Shown one piece after another: positions 47,301 through 59,884 of a stretch of DNA of 64,000 nucleotides. Made by a program: the position numbers and the translations under genes. Within the stretch, counting starts at the first letter, position 1; each line of letters begins with the position of its first letter. The notes beneath the pieces were generated by a model. That model searched no databases and had not been told where the DNA came from. It saw only the letters and a list, made by a program, of their open reading frames with translations. The stretch covers positions 1,340,620,915 through 1,340,684,914 of the forward strand of contig OY856409.1 in assembly GCA_963693085.1 (NCBI GenBank), given 5' to 3'. This DNA is from Alisma plantago-aquatica (taxonomy: Eukaryota > Streptophyta > Magnoliopsida > Alismatales > Alismataceae).

Positions 47301-48481
47301 AGGAAATAAGCAAAGAAGCTCTTGGTGAACCAAATGAGAAAGGGAGAAAGAGAGGCGAAATCCTCTTCACACTTGGGTCTACCTTGTCAAAACATGGTCT
47401 ATGACCCTTGTCATGAGGAGTTTCTCTCCCAAAACGACCACCATGAAGAATCATGGTCTAGGGCCAAGAAAAAGATAGGAAGATGAAGGTAGGAGATCAA
47501 AAGAAAAATCAACTTAGAAGACAAACACTTACCAAGGATGGAAGATGAGATCGGATCACCACCACCACCATATGCAATAGGATATTGATCCTCCAAGCTC
47601 CATGGACGAACCTCCTTGCTCCACCAAGCTCCAAGAACAAGCAAAGAAGGAGGAAGAAGATAGATGGCCGAAAAGGGTTGCAAGCAAGAAGATATAAGGG
47701 GTTATATACATGGAAAATGAGGGAGAGAGCAAGGGGTGAGGTGTCAACATACTGAAGGACCCAAGGGACACTTGTCCACTCAAAAGGCCAACATGCCACC
47801 ACTTAAGCATTGCATGCAAGACATGGTGATACACTCTAGGTAGTGTCTCAACCACCATGTCAACCCACATGGTCACGGTCGCAACCCTCCTAGGGTGCAC
47901 CTCCCATGGTCGCAACACCACTACCTAACATCACCTCTAGGTCGAGACAAGGCACCTCCACAACCCTAGGTTGAAACAACCTATACATGGACAACCATCT
48001 CAACCCAAGACCACCATAGACTACCTAGGCCGTGACCCCCAACACCTATATGAGGTATATCAACTGTGAAACCCTCCAAAACCAACCTTGGTCGCGACCC
48101 AAGGTCGAGACAACACAACCAACACACATGGGTCGAGACACTCAACACTCACATCAACCCTAATCACCATCTGAGGTGATACTCCTCAACCAAGGCTCAG
48201 ACAAGGCACCATCCTCTTTCTCTTTCCTCTAGATGATTTCAAGAAAGAGAGGGAACACTCTATAGGTGGAAAATTGCACATCAGCCCCCTACATTGGGTA
48301 AATTACAATTTGCACCAAAACTGGTACAGAAAGCACAAACTTCATCCAAATAAGCTCAAACTTGAAACTTAATCTCTCCACAAGCCCTAAATACATCTCA
48401 AAATATTAGAACAAGGTTCGAAGCACATGATTAAGCAAAATAAAATAGGGTTACCCCAAAACTCAGGTCAGGGGTCTTATA
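44339..48481 (-). repeat. E1 5' LTR (4143 bp)
   Basis: Counterpart of 22892-27068 with scattered substitutions and small indels. The inner terminus is CACG where the other LTR has CACA. A TATA-like TATATAA (minus) is at 47702-47708. The open frames inside it (for example 47411-47921) match frames in the other LTR and are not genes. Confidence 0.9.
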
Positions 48482-48728
48482 GATCTCTTCTCTAAGTTCA
48501 TGATCGGATCGACTAGGAGAATGACGCCTATCCAGAAGGGTAGCAAGGTGCTGATTTCTTTAAGTATATCACATTTGTTTTTCAACAAACGATTCAATTT
48601 GTGTTTCTAACCTTTGTTTTTGTTCTCCTGCATTGGTTTATTCTACGCTTTCTTATATGGACTGGCCTGAACTTTTAATCTAATTGCACATGTCGTTGTT
48701 GCATGTAATGACGTAATATTTAACAACT
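48482..48728 (+). repeat. E0 3' LTR, part 2
   Basis: Resumes the E0 LTR after E1 with GATCT (right duplication of E1). It matches 17326-17526, including 'cctttgtttttgttctcctg'. Similarity ends near 48725. Confidence 0.85.
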
Positions 48729-48733
48729 GGTCT

Positions 48734-49409
48734 ACCAGCTGTGTCACCTTGTGCAGTAGCAGCAACATTCCCTTGGCCATAGTTGCACATCTTTGCTCAA
48801 CGCCAACATCTGGGCTAGTGATGTTTTGTGCACCGACTTTCAAAAGAGGGTTCATGCACCTCTTTCATCTCATTTTTGAATTAAATACATTCTATCAAAT
48901 GCTAACAAAACAAGTAGATGAATTTGATTTACATGTAACCAAACAAAAACTCAGTAGTTTATTCTTGACATGTCATTAGTTGTTTTGAAGTGATTGGTGT
49001 GAGTCGGTTTTACATGCAACCAAACAATACCTAAGCTTGTGAACTGGTAGCCTCACCGGTTTAGTCTGAATAAATACAAAGTCAAGCTTGGAGTCTACTT
49101 AAAGCTATAGATGGCCTTCTTTAACTGATATACATCGATCGTATCCCCCATTGAATTTTGATTTTAGTTGATTCCATAGATAGCCTTCTTTAACTGGAAA
49201 AGTTTGGACTTGTCAAGCAGTGGCAATGGGGGCAACATCAACAATAATGGCAAAAAATAGACACTCAAATAGTGTCCTACTTATTTCATGTGTTGATATA
49301 GTATTTGAGTTATTTGTTATCTTTGCTTAAAATTATCTAGTTATATAAAAGAATAATAATCATCATACTTCACTAAGCTTATTATTCATTTAATATCAAT
49401 TGTTCTATG
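48734..49409. other. No gene recognised between E0 and E3
   Basis: AT-rich sequence with 'gccttctttaactg' twice at 49110-49190. No coding sequence or known element was identified. Confidence 0.5.
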
Positions 49410-49414
49410 CCTCC
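49410..49414. repeat. E3 target-site duplication, left (CCTCC)
   Basis: CCTCC directly before TGAAACAACC. Identical to 56734-56738. Confidence 0.8.
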
Positions 49415-49981
49415 TGAAACAACCCCGCCTCCCGGTGAACCCCAATTAAGTGAGACCAAGAGGTCAGAGCCATTATCCCAAATAACAGGATCAAAGGTTC
49501 GACAAATAATCAATAACAATTATCAAATTCTACCAACTAAATTGAAAGCGGGTATAAAAAAATAAAACTTTGCATACCTTTTTCAAAAACTTAGATATCT
49601 ACTTCTATCCACATATGGAGTCTATTCTAACTAATCCTTCTTTGTAATTTAACTTTTATTTAATTCCACATATGCCACTTTATTGTTTGTCCTTTTCAAA
49701 CTTGTACTTAAAATTCTGACAAACAAAACGTCGGTCAGCATATCAAAATATGTTGGTATGTGGGGACAACCAAAATCTCACAAATATGGCTAACAATCTA
49801 ATTATCACAATCAAGGTAATTAACAAGCCAATTTACGTTTTCAATGTGTCATTCTCCACCGCTTTTGCCCTAACCCTGGAATACCCCCTTCAGGGTTTCT
49901 CTTTTGCCATTGACTTAAGGCCACCTTCTCAATCCTGAGCTTGGTGCCTGGGGTCACCCTTCATGGTGTCCTTTAGTCATG
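49415..49981 (-). repeat. E3 inverted LTR 3' fragment
   Basis: Complement of 56167-56733, equal in length (567 nt). Starts TGAAACAACC (TGTAACAACC expected). Confidence 0.9.
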
Positions 49982-49983
49982 GA

Positions 49984-50474
49984 AAAAGAGAAACCCTAGA
50001 GGGGGTATTCCAAGGTTAGGGCAAAAGTGGTGGAGAATGACACATTGAAAATGTAAATTGGCTTGTTAATTACCTTGATTGTGATAATTAGATTGTTAGC
50101 CATATTTGTGAGATTTTGGTTGTCCCCACATACCGGCATATTTCGATATGCTGACTGACGTTTTGTTTGTCGGTGTTTTAGGTACAAGTTTGAAAAGGAC
50201 AAAAAGTAAAGTGGCATATGTGGAATTAAATAAGAGTTAAAGTACAAAGGAGGATTAGTTAGAATAGACTCCAGATGTGGATAGAAGTAGATATCTAAGT
50301 TTTTGAAAAAGGTATGCAAAGTTTTATTTTTTTATACCCGCTTTCAATTTAGTTGGTAGAATTTGATAATTGTTATTGATTATTTGTCAATCCTTTGATC
50401 CTGTTCTTTGGGATAATGGCTTTGACCTCTTGGTCTCCCTTAATTGAGGGTTACCGGGAGGCAGGGTTGTTACA
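49984..50474 (+). repeat. E3 direct LTR 3' fragment
   Basis: Matches 56243-56733 base for base in length (491 nt). Ends GGGTTGTTACA just before the primer site. The junction 'agtcatggaaaaagag' resembles LTR 'agtcagtggcaaaagag'. Confidence 0.9.
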
Positions 50475-50476
50475 TT

Positions 50477-50488
50477 TGGTATTAGAGC
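50477..50488 (+). promoter_or_regulatory. E3 primer binding site
   Basis: TGGTATTAGAGC, one change from the initiator-Met site, 2 bp after the LTR end. Confidence 0.85.
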
Positions 50489-52160
50489 ATAGGTTCCTCA
50501 TTTAATCTTTAATAATTATTAAATTTTACAAACTCTGTAGAACCCAAGGGAGTTATTAGAGGATTTTTTGAAAGACATAGGTGTCTAGAAAAGGATCACG
50601 TCTGGGGGCTGGCAAGATTTTCCTCCGCACCGCTAGTCAGAATACGAGGACTCCCGGATTTGTGTGACTGCCTAGGCAATGTCTTAGGATCTGACTCAAA
50701 ATAAGATACCTTTAGGACTCTCTCATATTGTTCATCCCTTCTCAACTCAAATATTGTTAAGGATTATAAGAATTAGGGTTTTCTCTCTTTTCCTCGCTCT
50801 CTTGAGGTATGGGTAAGGTTGATAAGGTCTAAGGAATCCTCCACCAAATTAATGAAAAGCATGTAAATAAGATGTCATGGACATAAGCTTAATAGATTAA
50901 GCGTAAACTAAAGAATAGATACATGCTTAGGTCGTATGACATAAGTTGCCATGCCCTCAGGAGAGACCTGAGGCCAGACCTCCTTGTCAGGAAGATGGAT
51001 GGAGGAAGTTAGTGTTGGAGGTAGAGACCTCCATTATAAGTAGAGACCTGGCACATCCTCTGAGGATGATGCTAACCCTAACCCTAAGTGGTGGTTATAA
51101 AGAGAGATGACACGATGAGTTAGATGTCATGGTAGACCTGGTGTGGGGGTGGACATGCCTTTGGATGCCCATATGAGCCATGAGAGGTTGGATGACCTAT
51201 TACCCTTGGCGACCCAACCCTGGGAAGGGTTGTCCATGTTAGAGTGAAGGATAGCTCCTTCAATGATGAGGTTAGTGAAGAACCTATGGAAACCCCATGA
51301 GCTTATATGAGCATGGAATAGTATGCACCCAGAGTACGTCAAATAGTGCAGGCAGTAGGTCAAAACCCTGGTCATGAGAGTATGATGGATAGCTTATGAG
51401 ATAAGTAAGTTGCACATTTCAACTTAGATTTGAAGGTGTACTGGCAAGGTGGGATGTACCATCTCTACTCTTGGAATAGGAAGAACTTTGTATTTGGACT
51501 GTAGCTAAATGCTTATTTCCTCCTGTTATGGGAGTGAGAGATAGGACAGTACGCGTGCCATACACCAATGATAAAAGATGATGTGAGTTGGAACGTTGCT
51601 ATGAGGTATGAGGATAGAGATGATAACATACCCTTGTGAAGAAACGATATGTGGATGGTTTACATACATCAAGAGGACTAAGGTAGTCATCTTGTGAAGA
51701 TGTTTTATTTGAGCTATGTGGAATTTCCAAGTTATACAAGGTTGAGTTTGAAAATCAAGAGGATGAGCTCAGAGTTTTTTTTGATAAAGATAGACTTAGA
51801 GTTTGAGATGAGATGATAAGTGGAATGCATGAAGGTGTATGTCTTCAACATTACCTTACACAGAAGGATGTGAGGTGGTAATGGATGCTCTGGTTGAGGT
51901 GCAACTGCCTAATTTAGCTGGAGGCTAGAAGAGGTTGTTAGGTCAACCCTAAGTTTGTGATATATGTTTGGCTAACACTCAGATGTAACGATATATGTTG
52001 ATCAAGTTAGTGGTTGTTTGGTTAGCCAGTCTAGGCCTTGATGCAATGAAAGGATGGTTGTAGAACCTCAGATGCGCTTCTTTGGAAAAGAAGGTGATGA
52101 AACCCTGTCTAGAGTGGTTTAGGGTTTGCAAGGAATCAATCTTGAGGAATCATGACATAC
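50489..52160 (+). pseudogene. E3 gag-to-RT region, decayed beyond recognition
   Basis: By position this should be gag, protease and RT/RNase H, but 1.7 kb is far too short for all of them and I could not find their motifs. A large deletion plus heavy mutation is likely. Short open frames here carry no family signature. Confidence 0.45.
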
Positions 52161-52164
52161 AGGA

Positions 52165-53340
52165 GATCATGATTTAAGTTCATCATACACCGTGGTACTA
52201 CTAAGATAGTAAGTTACAGTAGTACTTTTGATGCCTAAGATGAAAAGTGTACAAAGATGCATGTGGCTCGTCACCATGCATGTCAAGAGGTGAAGAATGA
52301 ACACTAGTAACCTAGTGTTGTGATATAGAGGATAAAGGGTCCCCGAGAGGGAATGGGAGTTGATCACCATGGATGTTGTGGTAAGTCTCCCCTAGACCAA
52401 GGAAGGTCAAAATGCAAAATGGGTTATGGTAGATCGCCTTACCTAGATGACATGAGAAAGAAAGAATATTGTCAAGGGACGGATCCAGTTGAACTACATA
52501 TGAGAGAGAGATGGTTCAACTACACCATGATGCAAGTTCAAAAGTTCTTTATAACCTAAAGATTCACTTCCATGAGGTGGAAGTAGATGAACTCGATGTT
52601 AGTATAGTTTATCACCCCTAACTAATGACTAGTATAATCCAAACTAGAGGGTCTGATGAGAGCATGTGTGCTCATCCAAGGTGATATCTGGAGACAGTTC
52701 TTATCCTCTGTAAGATGTGATGATAACCACCATAGCCAGTGTAGGGATGTAAAGAAGCTTTGTAAGGGAGGTTGTGTCGGTCACCACTTCATTAAGATGA
52801 TGTTGGTGAAGGGGCCTCGCGAAGGTCAGAAAAGAACCACAGTGTGTGCAGATGAAGTCGCTTTGATCGTGCAATGGCTGCGAGAGAGCCCAGGGGCGAC
52901 ATGAGTCATGAGCTGATGCAAAGCAGACTGACATGCAGTTCACTGTGGGAGAGTATGTGATGTGAAAATCCGACCCCTCTAAGCTACAGCTAAGAAAGTT
53001 GAGTCCCCGATATATGGGTCCATTTGAGATGGATTGGTGGAGATGGTTGTGTTTAGCCTTACCCTTCAAGATAACATTATGTATAATGTGTTCCATGAGT
53101 CCGATCTAGAGCACTATGTGAGGTACCCAAGCCATGTGCAGAGTCCTGAACCTATTTAGCTCTTGGGTACGATATACCAAGGTAAGAAAGAACTCAGATG
53201 AAAGAATATGAGATGATAAAGGTTCTTTGGAAGCACCATGGATAGGGAAAAGCCACATAGGGGTCAATGATGGACATGGGAAAAGTCTTATCCTAAATTG
53301 TTTGTTTGCTTTATGGAATTTTGAGGGCAAAATTCCTATA
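52165..53340 (+). pseudogene. E3 integrase and chromodomain remnant
   Basis: HHACQEVKNEH (zinc region end) near 52275-52305; WELITMDVVVSLP and VMVDRLT near 52345-52440 (first Asp kept); YHP near 52608; LMRACVL near 52650-52675; LSPRYMGPFEM near 53000; then MIKVLWKHHG..KATWG near 53213-53265, the chromodomain-like ending. Frames are broken throughout. Followed by 'ttttgagggcaaaattcc' and the polypurine tract. Confidence 0.75.
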
Positions 53341-53352
53341 AGAGGGGAAGGA
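53341..53352 (+). promoter_or_regulatory. E3 polypurine tract
   Basis: 'agaggggaagga' immediately before TGTTACAACCCC at 53353. Confidence 0.8.
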
Positions 53353-56300
53353 TGTTACAACCCCAATTTTTGGGTTCTTTTGGTGAGAAATATAATTTCT
53401 CCTATTAAAGATATTTGAACAAATAATGATATAATTTGTTTTGCATAAATGGATTTCATTTACAATAGCCTTGTTGGTTGTTTTGTGGGCTTTATTGGCT
53501 ATTGGGCCCAATAATAAGGAAATTCGATTAGTAAATGAATAATTGAGAATTTGAGAAAAGAAAGATGTAGAAATCTCTAGAAGGCAAAAGAATATAATCC
53601 AAAGTTGGATTACGTGCCTCTTGGGTTCCTTGGGTCTCAAGGAGTCCAAAGTTGCAAAGATAATGCAACAAGAAAAGAAAAGAGCAATTAAATATTTCTT
53701 TATTAAGAAAGAAATTGAAAACAATGATAAAATGTGGAAAATAAGTGGAAAGAGATATAATTGAGTTATCCTTGGTGGATTTTCGTATCCTTGAGGTTCA
53801 TAATGTTAAAAGGAATTCCAATAAGGAAAATAAAAAGAGAGATAAAGAGAAATCCTCAAAAAGAGATATTTTAATCAAGAAATAAGTAAGATAATGAGAA
53901 ATAATGGGTGTAGATGCATCTAGAAGGATAATGAGTATCCACTAAAAAGGATTTCGAGATATTAGAGTTTCTTGGGGTCCAAGGAGCCCCAATGGAGAAA
54001 AAGAAAGATAAAATACCATTAATACAAAATAAGAGGATGATGTGATGTATAATTAATGTATTTTGTGGAATTGTTAAAAAGGAGGTATTTTCTACTAAAA
54101 GAAAATAGAAATTCATGTCAATGGATTAAAAGGCAAGTATAAAGAGAATAAGAGAGAGGATTTTTGAATTCCTAATTTCCCCATGAACTTAGTTTATTAA
54201 AAGGGTAATTAGGAGAGAGAAGGTTGCTTCTCAATAAAGGAATTGGATTCCTATTGGGAAAGGACTATGTTTCTTCGGGGGCAAGTGTGTTGGGGCATGC
54301 CCTCCCATATATAAGGGAAGAGCCCATGGTCGAGCCCAAAGGATATCCCACGCGTTTCTCTCTCTCTTCCCCCATCTTCTTCTTGTTCTTTCCATATAAA
54401 CCCTAACCAAGAGGGTGTAGTTCTATCTCTGGAGCAACGAAGGGTTGTATTGTGGTCTTGATGGAGGCAGGAAGCATCCACGACAACCCAAGATGGATCG
54501 GCTATCTTACCCCTGCCCTTGTCTTCGATCAGCTCCTGCCATAGGTCTGCAAACTGCAGCAAACGCAGCAGCAACCGCGGGCTATTTTCACTCAAGAACG
54601 GCCATATTTGTCATTACTTGGGGGTGCCTTGCGTGCGCCAAGGTGCAGCAAGGCTGGGGCAGCCATGGGCGGCAACCCTCGAGCCATAGGTGAGGGAGGA
54701 GTGGACCGCGGACAGCAGCAATAGGTGATCAAGCAGCAGGGGTCGCGGGGAAGAAGATGAACCAGGGATTTTTGACATTTTTGCCCCTCTGTGCTACATA
54801 GCACCGACCACTTAAGTAAGGGCAGAACGATCAAACCGTTATGTTTCCAAGCAAGCCGTGTTGCATGAGAAAGGGTGACGTGGCAGCCTCCCATTAGCTC
54901 AAGTAAGTTCAATTTGCAAAAATCGTATCTCCTTATTAGTAGCTCTGATGAATGCGCATAAAATATGAAAGTTGCTCAGAAAAATGAGCGGAATCCATTA
55001 AAAATATATTTAGAAGCTAATTCCTCTTCCAATTCAAAAAGTAAGGGAAGATATCAACTTTAATGTATTAATGATTAAAAAACCCTATTTTGAGATAATT
55101 AATGTATTTAGTAGGGTTTAATGGATGATTAAAGTTGATAGTAACCTATTAATTGTAAAATGGTACATTAAGAACAAAAAGGGTGAACTTTGCATGTAAT
55201 TGATTTAATTTAGAATTTCATGTGCATGAATATACTTTCATGAGCCTTGAAACCCTAATGATAGTAATTATGACTCTTAATGGCTTTAATTATTCAATTT
55301 CATGGTTAAAATTGAGATATGACAGTTCTAAGCTATTTTGAGTATAAAGGTTCCTAATTGTGGATAAATACCCTTAATATAGTAATTAGGGTTTTCTAAA
55401 GGATAAAGGCGGAATTAATGAGTTCATATGTGAATTAGATTATAAAGAACAATGAGTTGTTAATCCGAACAGAACCGGAGATGATAAATGGACCTAATGA
55501 TCTTGTCATGAATTAAAAAGTATAAAATTGGTAGTTTTAATGAAAAGAGTCATAATGGACTTATTTGATGCTTAATTGTGCCTTTAATATGAAATTAAGG
55601 TTATATGTTGTTAAAAGGTAGACTTAATATCTTTCAAGAGGAATAGATGAGATAATTAGGGTTTATGAGTAATTGTATAAATTTAGGGTGTAAAATAGTG
55701 AAACCCTAGTTGTAATGGAAACCCTAAAAGTGGACTAGAAACCCTAAAAAGCGAGCTAGGTTTAATAGACCAGGATGGCATGATTAATGATAAGAAAAAT
55801 TGGATGCCTATTTCAGGATCAACTTGGTGTGTGCTTGCTTGGTTTCTTAATTGGTTGAATTATTCCTGCAATCAAGTCAGCTTGACAGGTATGTGTTTAA
55901 TTATGGTTAATCGCATTAGTTTCCTGAATGGTTTCCCGGATGATTCATCGCATTGAATGCAACTTATCAGTTTGGATGTTCATACTTGCAAATCATAAAG
56001 TCACTATGATTATCACAATAATAGTATAAGTGTGTATTCTTGCACCTACATGCCATCCTAATGGATGATGCAAAAAGGGTCAAGCCCAGGAGGGAAGACC
56101 CATGGGCACCATGAGTGGTGACCCCCGGCACCAAGCTCAGGATTGAGAAGGTGGACTATGATATTGCATGACTAAAGGGCACCATGAAGGGTGACCTCAG
56201 GCACAAAGCTCGGGATTGAGAAGGTGGCCTTAAGTCAGTGGCAAAAGAGAAACCCTAAAGGGGGTATTCCAGGGTTAGGACAAAAGCGGTGGAGAATGAC

Positions 56301-56733
56301 ACATTGAAAACGTAAATTGGCTTGTTAATTACCTTGATTGTGATAATTAGATTTTTAGCCATATTTGTGAGATTTTGGTTGTCCCCACATACCGACATAT
56401 TTTGATATGCTGACCAATGTTTTGTTTATTAGCATTTTAGGTACACGTTTGAAAAGGACAAATAGTAAAGTGGCATATGTGGAATTAAATAAGAGTTAAA
56501 GTACAAAAGAGGGTTAGTTAGAATAGACTCCAGATGTGGATAGAAGTAGATATCTAAGTTTTTGAAAAAGGTATGCAAAGTTTTATTTTTTTATACCCGC
56601 TTTCAGTTTAGTTGGTAGAATTTGATAATTGTTATTGATTATTTGTCAAATGCTTGATCCTATTATTTGGGATAATGGCTTTGACCTCTTGGTCTCCCTT
56701 AATTGGGGGTTACCGGGATGTGGGGTTGTTACA
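53353..56733 (+). repeat. E3 3' LTR, complete (3381 bp)
   Basis: From TGTTACAACC to GGTTGTTACA, followed by CCTCC. A TATA box lies at 54309-54316 (TATATAAG), with a GC-richer transcribed part after it (54420-54800). The short open frames at 54251-54912 lie here and overlap on both strands; I treat them as LTR sequence, not genes. Confidence 0.85.
54309..54316 (+). promoter_or_regulatory. TATA box of the E3 LTR
   Basis: TATATAAG, followed about 30 bp downstream by a pyrimidine-rich stretch (tctctctcttccccc), a plausible transcription start region. Confidence 0.5.
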
Positions 56734-56738
56734 CCTCC
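56734..56738. repeat. E3 target-site duplication, right (CCTCC)
   Basis: CCTCC, matching 49410-49414. Confidence 0.8.
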
Positions 56739-57618
56739 TGTCAGTATATGCCCGAGATAACATTATGGTTGTCTAGATATGTGTATATTATATAATATTA
56801 CATGTTTATGTGATAGAACTTATTTGTTATGGCATGTATACCATTTTACATAACAATTAATAAGTGAATTTCATTTCCATACTTAAAGTTGCCTTAAAAA
56901 TGTTCCAACTTCCCCACCTTGAGTGCTTGACATAAAATAAAAGTTGTTGACCATGGTATAAGCCCCAGTAGTCTTATTGAAGAAGAGGAGGTTTCAAAAC
57001 AAATCAATTCATAAGCTTGTGCATAGCCCTCGGCCACTAAATCGACTTTAAGTCACTCAATAGTACAGTCAAGGAATAAGTTAACAGTTAACACCTGCCA
57101 AACTCAAGATTTACATGGTAATGCGTACACTATCAACGAGTGGATATCAACTCCCAGATATATCTATCACATAAGTTGTCACTCCTATAGCTCACTTTTG
57201 TCTTGGGTCGGAAAGGGTCTATTCTATAGGTTTAGGGAGAGAGTTAGCATAAAGAAGAGGAAAAGACAAAAAAAGTACATCTACGTTTGTCTCAAGAGCA
57301 ATTTTCTACAATAGGATGGGAGGTGCAATCCTAAGAGCAATGGGCAGATCAAAATTTAGCTTTCAGGCACAGATTACTTATTCATGCTTTTAACCTCCAA
57401 TATACGATGTGTAATTCGTGGGAGGCATTACAAAAGCTTCATACATTGGCAAATGGTGTTATTTTCTTCTAGTGTACACCTGCTAAGGCTCATTAGTGGA
57501 AGGAGTTCTCACGAAAAAAATAGGAATAGATAAAGTCACATCTAGAACTGTCGTACAAATAAACAAAACCAGACTTTATTATTAATTGAATGGATAAAGA
57601 CTTTGCATCACGTGTTTG
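56739..57618. other. No gene recognised
   Basis: Unassigned AT-rich sequence. A faint copia-gag-like reading near 57400-57450 (TMCNSWEALQKLHTLANG) is too short to call. Confidence 0.45.
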
Positions 57619-57915
57619 ACTAAATTATTCACCAATAAAGACGAGATTTGAATAAATTAGCAAAAATAGATGAGTTTATAAAGAGAGAGAGTGGAGACGT
57701 CATTCCTTTCAACGTCTCCATTTTGATTAGGTAACATTCTTTTTAGCAATGATCAGCCAGAGTAGGTGTGTCACAAGATGCCAATTGCAATGGTATCTTC
57801 ATTCAGAGACTGCCATGTAATACGGCCTGCTCACTAGCTTTTTTTATTTTTTTAATAGTTTGATACAATATTATATATATATACACATATATATATTTAT
57901 TTATTTATATATATA

Positions 57916-58619
<704 letters not shown>

Positions 58620-59884
58620 ATAATTATCTATGAATTAGATATAATAATATTTGATATAAGTTTTACATCTTTTAGTTCTAAAATATAATCAAAATTCGAT
58701 AAGTAAAATGTTATGTATCACATACATCAAATAGTTACTATATTAATATTATAATGATTTATGTATATATTATTAATATATACTACATAAAAATGATTTA
58801 ATATACCTAAATAGATATATATATATATTATATATCATATTTAAGCATTTATATATATACATATACGTGACTGGACTATTGTGTGTGTATGTTAAATATA
58901 ATACATATGCATAACATATATAAATATGACATACATATATATTTTAGCATTCACATATACACAATATTTGTATTTTTCATATATCTATACATATAAATAT
59001 TAGTCCATTCATGTATATTAATATAGTAATTCATCCTTGAATATAGATATTTTATAGACTGATATATAATCATGTGATCATTGATGTATATATTAATAAG
59101 ATATATAAATAACTAATCTATTAATGTAACATAGATTTAGTATATTGATACATTCATGTTTATAAATATAAATATATGGATCCATCTATATTTAAATATA
59201 AAAATAAAAATGAGAATGCTAAAATATTTATATTTTTTATATTTACATGTAGTATATCTTAATATTATATGGACAAATCATTATTATATTAATATGGCAA
59301 TTATTTGATATATTAATATAACATTTTACTTATCGAATTTTGATTGTGTTTTAGAATTGAAAAATGTAAAACTTATATTAATTAATATTATATATGATTC
59401 ATGTATAATTATATATATGATAAATATATGCATATAACTATAGATATATAATATTGATATACAAAAATATAAACATACTATATATTTAGCACATTATGTA
59501 TATTTCACATAGATATTACATTATTAAAATATCATTTTATGTTAGTATCAAATAATATAAATAAATCCAAATATTATACTTTCATTTAAATTATATACAC
59601 GTGACAAACATTATATATCAATTACGAACATATATATATTACATGGTATCAAACAATTAAAAAAATAAAATGAAAAGTTAGTGAGCAGGCCACGTCAGAG
59701 GTCGCCTGTGGCACGCCTGCTCGTTTAGTCGTTGCAAAAAAGTATCTTATCCAATCAAAATGGAGACGTCAAAAAGAATGGCATCTCGACTCTCTCTCTT
59801 CTTTATAAATTCGTCTATTCTTGCTAATTTATTCAAAACTCGTCTATATTGGTTATATTGGTCAATAATTTGGTCAAACAAGAT

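Larger units (their letters stand above)
22892..48481 (-). mobile_element. Ty3/gypsy chromovirus-like element E1, inserted in the E0 3' LTR
   Basis: Two long LTRs (22892-27068 and 44339-48481) enclose a minus-strand gag-protease-RT-RNase H-integrase-chromodomain order. The flanks are AATCT on the left and GATCT on the right; the uninterrupted E0 copy at 17324 reads ..acGATCTctt, so the 5-bp duplication was GATCT with one later change. E2 (29221-41679) interrupts the RT region. Without E2 it would be about 13.1 kb. LTRs over 4 kb plus a chromodomain suggest the Tekay/Del-type chromoviruses, but the clade is an inference. Confidence 0.9.
15804..48728 (+). mobile_element. Ty1/copia retrotransposon E0 (outermost of the nest)
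   Basis: Copia element with TGTTAG-starting LTRs at 15804 and 22089, and domain order gag, protease, integrase, RT, RNase H (integrase before RT is diagnostic of Ty1/copia). Its own sequence occupies 15804-22891 and 48482-48728. The rest, 22892-48481, is gypsy E1 inserted in the 3' LTR; the 3' LTR resumes at 48482 with 'gatctcttctc', which matches E0 sequence at 17326. The 5' end carries an internal tandem duplication. Many stops and frameshifts make it non-autonomous. Confidence 0.85.
49415..56733 (+). mobile_element. Ty3/gypsy element E3 with a palindromic left end
   Basis: 7.3 kb between perfect CCTCC duplications. Order: inverted LTR 3' part (49415-49981), direct LTR 3' part (49984-50474), primer site, decayed interior, polypurine tract, complete LTR (53353-56733). 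Both outer termini are the U5 end of the LTR, which no normal insertion has. Integrase and chromodomain remnants assign it to chromovirus-type gypsy. Its LTR is unrelated to those of E1 and E2. Confidence 0.85.

Noticed and set aside
47411..47921. Overlapping open frames inside the E1 5' LTR
   Set aside because: They overlap each other in different frames, lie in LTR sequence and are not preserved as proteins in the other LTR.
54251..54912. GC-richer open frames on both strands (possible gene)
   Set aside because: Located just after the TATA box in the E3 LTR, open on both strands, no recognised domain; explained by the composition of the LTR transcribed part.
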